Shown: positions 1 through 8,564, counted from the first letter of the stretch. The stretch: 64,000 nt of DNA from Bianquea renquensis (GCF_014384895.1 NZ_JACRSQ010000012.1:58540-122539); one strand, 5' to 3'. Program-made: numbers and translations. Notes: generated by a model not told the origin, from the sequence alone.

Positions 1-228
1 GCGGCGGTGGTCTTTCAGCTCATCACCCTGCCGGTGGAATTCAATGCGTCCAGGCGAGCCATCGCCATACTGGGAAGCAGCAATCTACTGCTGGAGGACG
101 AGATTCCGCAGGCGAGACGTGTTTTGTCAGCGGCGGCCATGACCTACGTGGCAGCCGCGGCGACAGCCCTTGCAAGTTTGCTCAGGCTACTATTGCTTTT
201 TGGCAGGAGAAATGGCAATGACCGATAA
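1..228 (+). CDS. C-terminal end of a YugP-like zinc metallopeptidase (5' truncated by window)
   Basis: The frame is open from base 1 and ends at TAA 226-228, leaving about 75 residues. The motif PVEFNASRRA followed by a long hydrophobic segment and a basic tail matches the C-terminus of the membrane-bound YugP family (putative Zn-dependent neutral protease type 2). The HEXXH zinc site would lie upstream of the window, so catalytic residues cannot be checked. The next gene, rsmB, starts inside the last 11 bases, which indicates translational coupling. The family assignment is from memory of the conserved C-terminal pattern; the biological substrate is not known. Confidence 0.75.
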   Translation, partial: AAVVFQLITLPVEFNASRRAIAILGSSNLLLEDEIPQARRVLSAAAMTYVAAAATALASLLRLLLLFGRRNGNDR

Positions 229-1828
229 CCGTTGGAGTGCCCGGCGGGAAGCTGCCCAGGCGCTTATGGAGATTTTGTATGACAAGGGGTATTCCTCCAT
301 CGTCTTAAACCGGCGGCTTCGAAATCTGCCCCCTGAGGCGGACCGAAAGGATCGAGCCTTTATTGCCAGCCTCGTCTATACCACGATATCCGAGCTGTAT
401 TATATTGACGCCGTGATCAACACCTATTCGAAAACTGCCGTTGTTAAGATGAAACCCTGGGTGGCGGTGGTTCTCCGCATGACGGTCTGCCAGCTCTTGT
501 TTTTTGATAAAGTCCCCGACAGCGCTGCTGTCCACGAGGGCGTGGAACTCGTCAAGCAATCCCGCCTGCGAGGGCTTCAGGGCTTTGTGAATGGAGTGCT
601 GAGGGGAATTCTGCGCGGCGATAAAAAGCCAGTGTTACCGGATTCCCAGGAGTCGCCGCTGGCCTATGTGTCCATCCGGCACTCCATTCCTGTCTGGATC
701 TTGAAAATCTGGCTTGACGCCTATGGTTACTCCAAAATGCTGGAGCTGGCGGAGGTCTCCCACGGACCAAAGCGGCTCTGTCTGCGGTGCAATACCCTCA
801 AGATTTCCCCGGAGGATTTTCTTGTGATGTTGCAGGACAAGGTGGGAGTGGAAAATGTCCGTCCTGGCGACGTTCTGCCGGAATGTGCATATATAACCGA
901 CGGCGGCGATATGGCGGCCTGGCCAGAATTCAAGCAGGGCTTCTTCATCGTCCAGGATGAAAGTTCTGCGCTGGCAGGACGCGCTCTGGGGGCAAAGCCC
1001 GGAGACCGAGTGCTGGACATGTGTGCCGCCCCGGGAGGAAAATCAACCCATATTGCCCAGCTCATGCAAAATACAGGCGTGATTATCAGCCGCGATATCC
1101 ACGAACATAAAGTAAAGCTCATAGAAGAAAATGCAGCGCGTCTAGGGGTTTCCATCATCCAGACCCAATTTCGGGACGGCGTCGCCTGGGAGCCAGAGGA
1201 AGAGGGCAGCTTTGACGCGGTATTGCTGGATGCGCCCTGTTCGGGGCTGGGGATTCTGCGATCCAAACCGGATATCAAGCTCAATCGCTCGCCAGACCAG
1301 ATGGGGGAGCTGGTCAAGCTGCAAACCGCTTTACTCGAAGCTGCATCCCATCTAGTCCGTCCCGGCGGTGCGTTGGTGTATAGCACGTGTACCATCAACC
1401 CTGCGGAGAATGAGGAAACCGTACAACTTTTTTTAGAAAAACATCAGGATTTTTTCATAGAAAATTTTGAAAAGGATTTGCCAAGGAAGCTGGAGTGTGA
1501 TACTATAAAGGATGGATATGCCGTCCTTATGCCGGTGGAGGCAGGGATGGATGGCTTTTTTATTGCAAAGTTCAGGAGGAAAGCATTGGATGAACCTGGA
1601 ACAACAGGACCCGCACAGTCTCCTGCCAAAAGAGTGGGAAGACCTGTGCGTGGGATGGGGGCTACCGGCATACCGGGGCCGGCAGATCTTTCAATGGCTA
1701 CACCAGAAGGATGCCACATCCTTTCTGGAGATGACGGTTCTGCCGGAGGAGCTCCGCCGAAAATTGGAGTCGTCGATTCCAGTTTTCGAGATGCAGCTGG
1801 CGAAGAAGCAGCGATCGACGAAAGATGA
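218..1828 (+). CDS. rsmB: 16S rRNA m5C967 methyltransferase RsmB, with an unusual C-terminal run-on
   Basis: Methylates C967 of 16S rRNA using SAM. Residues 1-130 form a NusB-like RNA-binding domain; the rest is a Nol1/Nop2/Sun methyltransferase. Visible motifs are the SAM loop DMCAAPGGKSTH (about 268-278), DAPCSG with C341, and YSTCTINPAENEE with the catalytic C391. ATG 218 was chosen because AGGAG at 205-209 is 8 nt upstream; an earlier in-frame ATG at 212 is too close. The family normally ends just after GFFIAKFRRK, but here the frame continues about 80 residues, overlapping rlmN by 239 nt. The tail is rich in G, P and A and looks like an out-of-frame reading of rlmN, so it may reflect a lost stop or a one-base difference rather than a real domain. 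Confidence 0.93.
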   Translation: MTDNRWSARREAAQALMEILYDKGYSSIVLNRRLRNLPPEADRKDRAFIASLVYTTISELYYIDAVINTYSKTAVVKMKPWVAVVLRMTVCQLLFFDKVPDSAAVHEGVELVKQSRLRGLQGFVNGVLRGILRGDKKPVLPDSQESPLAYVSIRHSIPVWILKIWLDAYGYSKMLELAEVSHGPKRLCLRCNTLKISPEDFLVMLQDKVGVENVRPGDVLPECAYITDGGDMAAWPEFKQGFFIVQDESSALAGRALGAKPGDRVLDMCAAPGGKSTHIAQLMQNTGVIISRDIHEHKVKLIEENAARLGVSIIQTQFRDGVAWEPEEEGSFDAVLLDAPCSGLGILRSKPDIKLNRSPDQMGELVKLQTALLEAASHLVRPGGALVYSTCTINPAENEETVQLFLEKHQDFFIENFEKDLPRKLECDTIKDGYAVLMPVEAGMDGFFIAKFRRKALDEPGTTGPAQSPAKRVGRPVRGMGATGIPGPADLSMATPEGCHILSGDDGSAGGAPPKIGVVDSSFRDAAGEEAAIDER

Positions 1829-2630
1829 GACAACAAAATTTTTATTTCGCCTGCGGGATGGACAGTGCATCGAATCAGTGCTTATGCGCTATGAATACGG
1901 GTATTCCCTTTGCATCTCCTCCCAGGTGGGATGCAGGATGGGGTGCCGCTTTTGCGCCTCCACTCTAGGAGGTCTGGTTCGAAACCTTACGGCGGGCGAG
2001 ATGGTCCAGCAGGTATACGCGGCGTCCAAGGAGGCGTCGGTCAGAATCTCCCATGTGGTCGTGATGGGCTGCGGGGAACCATTTGACAACTATGACGCGC
2101 TGCTTCGATTTTTTTCCCTGATGCGGGAGGAGAAGGGGCGGGGACTTAGCCTTCGAAACATAACGGTATCCACCTGTGGGCTTCCCCATCGCATCCGAGA
2201 ATTTGCCGATTGCCACGTGGGAGTGACGCTGGCCGTCTCTCTTCACGCGGCTGATGATGAACTCCGTAGGCAGTTGATGCCGGGGGCCGCTCGGTTTTCT
2301 CTTGACGAACTCCTCGATGCCTGTCAGTACTATACAAAGGAAACAGGGCGCCGAGTCACCTTTGAATACGCATTGATAAAGGGGTGTAACGATGGGCGGG
2401 ACGATGCGGTGCGGCTTGTGCAAAGGCTGCGGGGAATGCTCGCCCATGTAAACCTCATCCCGGTTAATCCCGTGGAGGAGCGTGGGTTAGCCCGGTCATC
2501 GCCCCAGCGTGTCCGGGAATTTGCCAAGGTTTTAGAGATGGGACGAATTCCGGTGACGATACGCAGAGAGATGGGCGCCGACATTGACGGCGCTTGCGGT
2601 CAGCTCAGAAATCGGTACGCGCGTGCATAA
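1590..2630 (+). CDS. rlmN: Dual-specificity RNA methyltransferase RlmN (23S A2503 / tRNA A37)
   Basis: Radical-SAM enzyme making 2-methyladenosine in 23S rRNA and some tRNAs. The radical-SAM cysteines are C115, C119 and C122 in GCRMGCRFCAS. MGCGEPFDNYD is the SAM-binding GxGEP motif, and the C-terminal GACGQL carries the second conserved cysteine used in methyl transfer. Length 346 aa is normal. ATG 1590 has AGGAGG at 1574-1579; longer in-frame starts lie inside rsmB and lack the family N-terminus. The rsmB frame runs into this gene for 239 nt. It lies 45 nt before prpC, the usual Firmicute order. Confidence 0.96.
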   Translation: MNLEQQDPHSLLPKEWEDLCVGWGLPAYRGRQIFQWLHQKDATSFLEMTVLPEELRRKLESSIPVFEMQLAKKQRSTKDETTKFLFRLRDGQCIESVLMRYEYGYSLCISSQVGCRMGCRFCASTLGGLVRNLTAGEMVQQVYAASKEASVRISHVVVMGCGEPFDNYDALLRFFSLMREEKGRGLSLRNITVSTCGLPHRIREFADCHVGVTLAVSLHAADDELRRQLMPGAARFSLDELLDACQYYTKETGRRVTFEYALIKGCNDGRDDAVRLVQRLRGMLAHVNLIPVNPVEERGLARSSPQRVREFAKVLEMGRIPVTIRREMGADIDGACGQLRNRYARA

Positions 2631-2675
2631 GAGATTCGTCCAAGCCGGTTGGAATGAAAATAGTGAGGTGTTAGA

Positions 2676-3458
2676 ATGTTTGCAGCTGCAAAATGTGATG
2701 TAGGCAAGCTTCGAAAGACTAATCAAGACTCTGTGTACTGTTCCATGGAACCAGTGGGGGATCTTCCCAACCTGTTTATCGTGGCGGATGGGATGGGCGG
2801 CCATTTAGCTGGGGAACACGCATCGTCGGAAGCGGTTCAATTTTTTGTTCAGGAAGTGGCCGAGAAGTCATTTAAAGAAGACAGCATTGTCAAGCTGCTG
2901 CGCGAAGGCGTGGAGAGCGCAAATCGATATGTCTACAAGCTATCCAAACAGTCTTCCGCCTGGACGGGCATGGGGACCACCTTTGTCGCCGCGGTTATCA
3001 TGGAGGATACGCTTTTTTGCGTCAATGTCGGGGATAGCCGGCTATATCTTGTTCAGGCTGATGGACAAGGTGGCGTTGGCTTGAAGAAGCTGACCATCGA
3101 TCACTCTGTCGTGGAAGAGCTAGTGCAGAAGGGAGAAATCACGGAGGAGGAGGCGAGAGTTCATCCTCAGAAGAATGTGATTACCAGAGCTGTTGGAATT
3201 GAGGAGCAAGTCAGCGTCGATGCGTTTGAGATTCCCTTGACAGGAATTCTGCGAGTGCTGCTCTGCTCCGATGGCCTCAGCAATATGGTTGAGGATACAG
3301 AACTCCTCCGCTTGTTGGGGACGACAGTGCCAAGCAGCCAGGATGAAATCGAGGGGCTAGCGGAACAGCTCATCGATAGGGCAAACGGTAACGGGGGGTA
3401 TGACAATATATCGGTCATACTGATAGACTTATGGAAGGAAGGTGCGCAACATGCTTAA
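2676..3458 (+). CDS. prpC: PP2C-family serine/threonine phosphatase PrpC/Stp
   Basis: Metal-dependent protein phosphatase that opposes the neighbouring PASTA kinase. PP2C motifs are in order: RKTNQDS near the N-terminus, VADGMGGHLAGE (metal-binding Asp), NVGDSRLYL, LLCSDGLSNMVED and GGYDNISVILI. Length 260 aa is typical, and no membrane segment is visible, so it should be cytosolic. GAGGTG lies 5 nt before ATG 2676. Its stop codon overlaps the kinase start by 8 nt, so phosphatase and kinase are translationally coupled. Confidence 0.96.
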   Translation: MFAAAKCDVGKLRKTNQDSVYCSMEPVGDLPNLFIVADGMGGHLAGEHASSEAVQFFVQEVAEKSFKEDSIVKLLREGVESANRYVYKLSKQSSAWTGMGTTFVAAVIMEDTLFCVNVGDSRLYLVQADGQGGVGLKKLTIDHSVVEELVQKGEITEEEARVHPQKNVITRAVGIEEQVSVDAFEIPLTGILRVLLCSDGLSNMVEDTELLRLLGTTVPSSQDEIEGLAEQLIDRANGNGGYDNISVILIDLWKEGAQHA

Positions 3459-5400
3459 TCCGGGAACTATTTTAGGCAACCGGTATGAGATTGTAGAGGA
3501 AATCGGTTCCGGAGGCATGGCGATTGTATATAAAGCAAAGGACTATAAGCTGCACAGGATGGTAGCGATCAAAGTTCTGCGCAAAGAGTACGCCAGTGAC
3601 GAAGTGGTGTTGGCAAAGTTTCAAAAAGAGGCGCTTGCGGCTGCCAGCCTCTCCCATAACAATATTGTGGGGGTGTACGATCTAGGGCAGGAGAAGGACG
3701 TCTATTATATCATTATGGAATACATAGACGGCATCACGTTAAAGGAGTACATTCGGCGGCGCGATACCATGTCGTCGGAGGAAATCTTGAAGATCTCGTT
3801 GAAGATAGCGGACGCTCTCCGCGTTGCCCATGCGAATCATATCATTCACCGGGATATCAAGCCGCAGAATATTATGGTTACCCAAAAGGGTGCAGTGAAG
3901 GTTACGGATTTTGGAATCGCAAAGGCGGCAACCTCTACGACCATGACGAACCATATGGATACCATGGGGTCGGTGCATTACTTTTCACCTGAACAGGCGA
4001 GAGGCGGTTTTGTGGATGTCCGCAGCGATCTGTACTCTCTGGGAATCACCATGTATGAGATGGCGACGAAGAGACTTCCTTTCAATGGCGATACGCCGGT
4101 CTCGGTTGCGATGCAGCAGATTCATGATCCCATGCCCAATCCCCGGAAGGAGAATGCGGCTCTGTGGCCAGGACTCGCTGCGATAATTCGCAGGCTGACG
4201 CAAAAACGTCCGGAGCTTCGGTATCAATCGGCGGATGAGCTCATGGCGGACCTGCGAAAGGTCTATGTGGATCATGACTATATTGTGCCGCTCCCCGCAC
4301 AGGTCGACGAGGAGACACCCTATGGGGAGCCACCGCGCCGCCAGGATGTTCACCCGGCGCCGCCGAAACGTCCCGTTCCCGAGACGGAGGAGGATGAGGA
4401 GGAGGAGAGGAAGCCGGATACCGCGGCAAAAAAGAAGAAGATCCTCATTTTTTCCGCCTGTGGAGCGGCGGTGTTGATTATAGCCCTTGTCTTGATCTTC
4501 AGTTTTGTGCTGAGGCAGGCTAAGAGCAATCTGATACCGAGCCTGACAGGGTATACCCTGGAGGAAGCGCAGGATAAGGTATCAGGGCTGAAGATTACAG
4601 TGGAAGTGGAGAGACAGGAATATAGCGATGAATACGACGCTGGAAAGATTACCGGACAGGATCCCGCCGTCAATACGGAAGCGGTGGAAGGCTCCGTGAT
4701 CAAAGTCGTTCTCAGTATGGGAAAACGGCAGGTGGATAAGGTTCCGGATGTAACCAATCTGACCTATGCAGGTGCGGTGAAGGCTCTGGTCGATGCAGGT
4801 CTGCCCTACACCGTGGAGACAAGGGCGGACGAGACAGTTGCCATGGGCACGGTCATCTCCCAGGATCCGGTGAAAGACACGGATCTGACGGAGGGGACCA
4901 TCGTTACCATCTACGTCAGCACAGGGACAGGGGAAACGCTGATTGAGGTGCCGGATCTGACCACAATGACGGAAGATCAAGCGAAGGAAGAACTGACACA
5001 GCGCAAGCTGACCATAGGCACCGTCAGCGAATCCTATCATGACTCTGTGGAAAAAGGCAAAATAATCGCCCAGGGGACGGAGAAAGGTGCGAAGGTCATG
5101 GAGGGAACGGCGGTGGATGTCACAGTCAGCCTTGGAACGCTGGACGCAGAAACGGTGGGCAAAGATGGTGGAAATATCATTCTGACCAGCCCCTTTTCAA
5201 AGAATGATACAGGTTCAAAACTTCTGACCATTCAAGCCACGGACAAGGATGGAAAGATGACGGAACTCTACAACAAGACTGTGACAGCGGCCACCTTTGG
5301 CTCCCAGGGAGGCATTTCCGTGGCCTACCCCAGAGGAACCGTGGTCATCAAGGTTTTCCTGGATAACTCGCCAGTTTTGACGCGGAATGTAAATGAATAA
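3451..5400 (+). CDS. prkC: PASTA-domain serine/threonine protein kinase PrkC/Stk1
   Basis: Membrane receptor kinase sensing peptidoglycan fragments through extracellular PASTA domains; it controls growth, spore germination and wall metabolism in relatives. N-terminal kinase domain: glycine loop GSGGMA, K41 in VAIKVL, HRDIKPQN and DFG. A Lys/Glu-rich linker precedes one membrane segment around residue 340, followed by about three PASTA repeats and a C-terminal region of about 100 aa. ATG 3451 is preferred over GTG 3442 because GGAAGG lies 8 nt upstream. It overlaps the prpC stop. A hairpin lies between it and rsgA. Confidence 0.96.
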   Translation: MLNPGTILGNRYEIVEEIGSGGMAIVYKAKDYKLHRMVAIKVLRKEYASDEVVLAKFQKEALAAASLSHNNIVGVYDLGQEKDVYYIIMEYIDGITLKEYIRRRDTMSSEEILKISLKIADALRVAHANHIIHRDIKPQNIMVTQKGAVKVTDFGIAKAATSTTMTNHMDTMGSVHYFSPEQARGGFVDVRSDLYSLGITMYEMATKRLPFNGDTPVSVAMQQIHDPMPNPRKENAALWPGLAAIIRRLTQKRPELRYQSADELMADLRKVYVDHDYIVPLPAQVDEETPYGEPPRRQDVHPAPPKRPVPETEEDEEEERKPDTAAKKKKILIFSACGAAVLIIALVLIFSFVLRQAKSNLIPSLTGYTLEEAQDKVSGLKITVEVERQEYSDEYDAGKITGQDPAVNTEAVEGSVIKVVLSMGKRQVDKVPDVTNLTYAGAVKALVDAGLPYTVETRADETVAMGTVISQDPVKDTDLTEGTIVTIYVSTGTGETLIEVPDLTTMTEDQAKEELTQRKLTIGTVSESYHDSVEKGKIIAQGTEKGAKVMEGTAVDVTVSLGTLDAETVGKDGGNIILTSPFSKNDTGSKLLTIQATDKDGKMTELYNKTVTAATFGSQGGISVAYPRGTVVIKVFLDNSPVLTRNVNE

Positions 5401-5411
5401 CGGAGTGAAAG

Positions 5412-5442
5412 AGGACCGGCGGCGTGCGAGCGCTCCGGTCCT
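5412..5442 (+). other. 8-bp hairpin between prkC and rsgA
   Basis: AGGACCGG (5412-5419) and CCGGTCCT (5435-5442) form a perfect 8-bp stem with a 15-nt loop. No T-run follows, and the rsgA ribosome binding site starts 5 nt later. It may be a weak attenuator or mRNA stabiliser; a true terminator seems unlikely. Confidence 0.4.
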
Positions 5443-5457
5443 ACTTAAGGAGGATGT

Positions 5458-6333
5458 ATGGGGGAAGGAACCATTATCGCCGGCGTAAGTAGCTTTTATG
5501 ACGTGTATCAGCAGGGCGCAGTTACGAGATGCAAGGCGCGGGGACTTTTTCGCAAAGAGAATATTACGCCAGTTATTGGAGATCATGTGCGATTTTCTGA
5601 TCAAGGGTATCTGGAGGAAATTCTGCCAAGAAAAAATCAACTGGTGCGCCCCGCTGCTGCCAATGTTGATCAGGTTGTGGTTGTGTTTGCCATCAAAAAT
5701 CCCAATCCGCATTATCCGCTGTTGGACCGGTTCTTGGTGGAATCTGCCCAGCAGTCCATTCAGGCCGTCATCTGCCTAAATAAATGGGACTTAAAGGAGG
5801 ATGATCAGGCGGACGAAATGACAGCGGTGTACGAATCTGCTGGCTATCAGGTGATTCATACCAGCGCCTATCTCAAGGAGGGCATTGCAGAGTTGCGGCA
5901 GCTGCTGGAGGGCAAGGTCACGGTCTTTACAGGCCCTTCCGGCGCCGGCAAATCATCTCTGCTCAATGCAGTGGATAGCCGCCTTGTTCTCCAGACGGGA
6001 CAATTGAGCGAGAAGGTACAGCGCGGCCGCAATACCACACGCCACGCGAAATTAATTCCTCTGGATAGTGGCAACGGCTTTGTCGCGGATACCCCTGGAT
6101 TTACATCACTCCATTTGGAGCATATTCCCTATCCGGACTTGGGACAATACTATCCGGAATTCCTTCCCTGGCTGGGGGACTGTCGTTTTACCGGATGCAG
6201 CCATATCAGCGAACCGGATTGCGGCGTGAAACTCGGCGTTCGAAGGGGCGAGATTTCAGCGCAGCGCTATGACAGCTATTCGGAATTATATCAGGAGATA
6301 CGGCGTGAGCAGGAAAGCAACCGATGGAAATAA
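5458..6333 (+). CDS. rsgA: Ribosome small-subunit maturation GTPase RsgA (YloQ/CpgA)
   Basis: Circularly permuted GTPase that checks late 30S assembly. An N-terminal OB-fold is followed by motifs in permuted order: NKWDL (G4), GPSGAGKSSLLN (G1, P-loop), DTPGFTS (G3), then a C-terminal zinc knuckle GDCRFTGCSHISEPDCGV. Length 291 aa is normal. AAGGAGG at 5447-5453 precedes ATG 5458. It sits in the conserved prkC-rsgA-rpe-thiN order. Confidence 0.96.
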   Translation: MGEGTIIAGVSSFYDVYQQGAVTRCKARGLFRKENITPVIGDHVRFSDQGYLEEILPRKNQLVRPAAANVDQVVVVFAIKNPNPHYPLLDRFLVESAQQSIQAVICLNKWDLKEDDQADEMTAVYESAGYQVIHTSAYLKEGIAELRQLLEGKVTVFTGPSGAGKSSLLNAVDSRLVLQTGQLSEKVQRGRNTTRHAKLIPLDSGNGFVADTPGFTSLHLEHIPYPDLGQYYPEFLPWLGDCRFTGCSHISEPDCGVKLGVRRGEISAQRYDSYSELYQEIRREQESNRWK

Positions 6334-6384
6334 AAGCAAGAAACCTTTGATTGACTGCCCACGAGGAGCTTGGAGGAAAATGAG

Positions 6385-7056
6385 ATGATCGTATTATCAC
6401 CGTCGATTTTGACGGCGGATTTTGGAAATCTGCAGGAAGAGGTGGAAAAGGCGGTCCGAGGCGGGTGTGATTGGCTACATCTGGATATCATGGACGGGCA
6501 TTTTGTCCCCAATATCACCATAGGTCCCATGATTGTCAAGGCACTGCGGCGCTATGCCGCCATTCCCTTCGATGTACATCTGATGGTGGAAAATCCCGAC
6601 GGCCTGTTAAAGCTGTACGCAGATGCAGGCGCGGACATCGTGACTGTCCACCAGGAGGCATCAGGGTGCCGGCATTTGCACCGGACGATTCAGCATATAA
6701 AAGAACTTGGGCTGAAGGCAGGCTGTGCTGTCAATCCGGGGACACCGGTGGAGCTGTTGGAGCCAGTCCTAATGGATTTGGACATGGTCTTGATCATGAC
6801 AGTCAATCCAGGCTTTGGAGGCCAATCCTTTATCCCCTCCACGCTGCACAAAATTGCAAGATTGCGCGCCATGGCGGAGAAGTGGAAGCCAGACCTGCTG
6901 ATCCAGGTGGATGGCGGCATAAATGCGGCAACCTGCGAATCCGTGATCCAGGCGGGAGCCAATGTTTTGGTGGTGGGTTCCGCGATTTTTGACGGCGTGG
7001 ATCCGGAAGGCAATGTTCGAAAGTATAAAGCGCTGTTGGAACGGAGAGAAGATTAG
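6385..7056 (+). CDS. rpe: Ribulose-phosphate 3-epimerase
   Basis: Interconverts D-ribulose 5-phosphate and D-xylulose 5-phosphate in the pentose phosphate pathway. TIM-barrel motifs: LSPSILTADFGNL at the start, LHLDIMDGHFVPNIT (metal His and Asp), DVHLMV, MTVNPGFGGQ and QVDGGIN, with VVGSAIF as the phosphate-binding turn. ATG 6385 has GGAGG 8 nt upstream; an upstream TTG at 6370 would add EENE-type residues and lacks spacing. The thiN ATG follows its stop codon directly. Confidence 0.96.
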   Translation: MIVLSPSILTADFGNLQEEVEKAVRGGCDWLHLDIMDGHFVPNITIGPMIVKALRRYAAIPFDVHLMVENPDGLLKLYADAGADIVTVHQEASGCRHLHRTIQHIKELGLKAGCAVNPGTPVELLEPVLMDLDMVLIMTVNPGFGGQSFIPSTLHKIARLRAMAEKWKPDLLIQVDGGINAATCESVIQAGANVLVVGSAIFDGVDPEGNVRKYKALLERRED

Positions 7057-7713
7057 ATGAAAGTCTTAATTTTGACTGGCGGCCGGCTCAACGATTCGGG
7101 AAATCTGAGGGAGAAGGTACAGCGGTACAACCCAAAATGGGTGATCGCCGCTGACTCGGGGTTGGTACACGCCCAGCGATTTGGCCTCATACCCAACGAG
7201 ATATTGGGGGATTTTGATTCCGTGGATTCAGCGCTGGTCAAGCAGTATCAGAATTTTCAGGGAGAGATAACCCAGTATCCTCCTAGGAAGGATTATACGG
7301 ACACAGAGCTTGCCATAGAAGCCGCTATGGAGAAAGCCGGGCACACCGGCGAGATTTGGATCCTCGGAGGCACAGGGAGCCGGATAGACCACAGCCTGGC
7401 CAACGTTACACTTCTAAAACAGCCCACCGACGCGGGAGTGCGCTGCCGCTTACTGGATGGGCACAATACGGTTCAGATGGTCAAAGCGCCGGCGGTGTTG
7501 GACGTGGAAAAGGAAGAGGGAATGCGGTATATCTCCCTTATTCCCATGTTTGGCGATGTGGCTGGCGTTACGCTGGAAGGGTTTCTGTATCCATTGCAGG
7601 ATGCGCTGTTGCCCAGTGGCCGCAGCCTTGGCATCAGCAATGAGCTGCTGTACCACCGGGGGCGGATCCGAATTATCAGCGGCTATCTCCTTATCATCCA
7701 GTCTTCCGACTGA
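7057..7713 (+). CDS. thiN: Thiamine pyrophosphokinase
   Basis: Transfers pyrophosphate from ATP to thiamine to make the cofactor TPP. Visible motifs are AADSGL near residue 30, the acidic LGDFDSVD, DYTDTELA and GGTGSRIDHSLAN, all typical of the TPK family. Length 218 aa is usual. The ATG follows the rpe stop with no gap, so the two are probably translated from one mRNA; the ribosome binding site is GGAGAGA inside the end of rpe. Confidence 0.95.
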   Translation: MKVLILTGGRLNDSGNLREKVQRYNPKWVIAADSGLVHAQRFGLIPNEILGDFDSVDSALVKQYQNFQGEITQYPPRKDYTDTELAIEAAMEKAGHTGEIWILGGTGSRIDHSLANVTLLKQPTDAGVRCRLLDGHNTVQMVKAPAVLDVEKEEGMRYISLIPMFGDVAGVTLEGFLYPLQDALLPSGRSLGISNELLYHRGRIRIISGYLLIIQSSD

Positions 7714-7801
7714 ATCAGCGATACATCTATAATGTAGTCACATGGAAGAGCCTTCCCTCATAAAATAGAGTATCAAGCTTCGGAGGGAGGGCGTCCATCG
7801 T

Positions 7802-8017
7802 ATGGGCAGACCAGGTTGCAAGCCGTTCCGGCCCTGTTGTTCTAAGCCAGGACGGCAACAAGAATTTTTAAAACAATTGGCAGGACTTCTCCTCATCGCC
7901 GCGGGTATCGGTATCTTACTGGCCATTCTTTTCTGCAATGTTTTTATCCAATGGATTTTAGCGGTGGCGCTGATTGCCTTGGGGCTTTTTCTGCTGAAAG
8001 GGCGCCGGCGGTGCTGA
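7802..8017 (+). CDS. Small cysteine-containing membrane protein, unknown function
   Basis: Encodes 71 aa. The first 20 residues are basic and contain two cysteines (CKPFRPCC). Two hydrophobic segments follow, about residues 25-45 and 48-65, then a KGRRRC tail. AGGGAGG at 7784-7790 precedes ATG 7802 by 11 nt, slightly long. It lies between thiN and a terminator at 8046-8073, so it probably ends this operon. No named family is recognised; the compact two-helix topology and Cys-rich ends are the only clues. Confidence 0.65.
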   Translation: MGRPGCKPFRPCCSKPGRQQEFLKQLAGLLLIAAGIGILLAILFCNVFIQWILAVALIALGLFLLKGRRRC

Positions 8018-8045
8018 TTTCACGTTTTTGATTTGTCGCACAGCG

Positions 8046-8073
8046 AGAGCTTGCCAGGGGGCAGGCTCTTTTT
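8046..8073 (+). terminator. Intrinsic terminator after the thiN / small membrane protein genes
   Basis: AGAGCTTGCC (8046-8055) pairs with GGCAGGCTCT (8060-8069) through one G-T wobble, with loop AGGG and a T-run to 8073. A copy of the dispersed TCCTATAGGA-type element starts 2 nt later. Confidence 0.85.
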
Positions 8074-8074
8074 G

Positions 8075-8102
8075 TCCTATCGGAAAGTCCGCCGAGAGCG
8101 GC
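8075..8102 (+). repeat. Dispersed palindrome-hairpin element, copy 1
   Basis: Core TCCTATCGGAAAG followed by TCCGCC, GAGA and GCGGC. Compared with the best copies it lacks one base in the right arm, leaving a 4-bp CCGC/GCGG stem. It sits directly after the T-run of the terminator at 8046-8073. Confidence 0.7.
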
Positions 8103-8125
8103 AACGAGAATCGCAGGACGCCAAA

Positions 8126-8162
8126 GCGGGCGCCGTGCTGAGAAACTCAGCCTGGCGCCCGC
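8126..8162 (-). terminator. Terminator of rpmB
   Basis: On the minus strand, arms GCGGGCGCC and GGCGCCCGC (9 bp; 8154-8162 and 8126-8134) enclose a second stem GCTGAG/CTCAGC with an AAA/TTT loop. A short TTT follows on the minus strand. The hairpin is very stable but the T-run is short. Confidence 0.65.
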
Positions 8163-8213
8163 CTGCCGCAATTCTTCATTTTTGTATAGGGATTGCTCTC
8201 CTCCTAAGGGCGA

Positions 8214-8399
8214 TTACGCTCTTGTAACCTTATTGGATCTCAAACAACTGGCACATACATGAAGTGTTTTCGGGGTTCCGTTTACGATAGCTTTCACGGT
8301 ACGGATATTGGGTTTCCATTGTCTGTTCGATCGTCTATGGGAATGGCTGACTTTGATGCCGAACTGTACGCCTTTTTGACAGATATCACATTTGGCCAT
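8214..8399 (-). CDS. rpmB: 50S ribosomal protein L28
   Basis: 61 aa. The N-terminus MAKCDICQKG and a second CASC pair give the four-cysteine zinc-ribbon form of L28 (CDIC and CASC). Basic, with SHRRSNRQWKPN typical of the family. ATG 8399 (minus) is preceded by AAAGGAGGTG with ideal spacing; the longer frame starting at 8423 is not used. It is the only minus-strand gene in this operon region, divergent from yloU, as in other Firmicutes. Confidence 0.97.
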   Translation of the reverse strand: MAKCDICQKGVQFGIKVSHSHRRSNRQWKPNIRTVKAIVNGTPKTLHVCASCLRSNKVTRA

Positions 8400-8457
8400 G
8401 ATTGCACCTCCTTTGTCCAACAATCAAATTCATGTTCATCACAAATACAACACTCAT

Positions 8458-8486
8458 ATTTTATCAGATTCATGAGCAGATTGCAA
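8458..8486 (-). promoter_or_regulatory. Sigma-A promoter of rpmB
   Basis: Minus-strand -35 TTGCAA (8481-8486), 17-nt spacer, -10 TAAAAT (8458-8463), about 60 nt before the rpmB start. Confidence 0.7.
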
Positions 8487-8510
8487 GGAAAATTTCTAAA
8501 AAAACGAAGA

Positions 8511-8545
8511 AAATTGTAGCGCCTGGGGGATGCTACAATTTTTTT
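8511..8545 (+). terminator. Terminator-like hairpin between the divergent rpmB and yloU promoters
   Basis: AAATTGTAGC (8511-8520) and GCTACAATTT (8532-8541) form a 10-bp stem with an 11-nt loop and a T-run to 8545. It would stop plus-strand readthrough antisense to rpmB before the yloU promoter. The minus-strand side has some T residues as well. Confidence 0.7.
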
Positions 8546-8564
8546 GCATTTTCAAAAAAACCTT

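Noticed and set aside
2041..2090. Unusual Cys in the RlmN SAM motif (MGCGEP)
   Set aside because: The family pattern is GxGEP, so the residue at x is not constrained.
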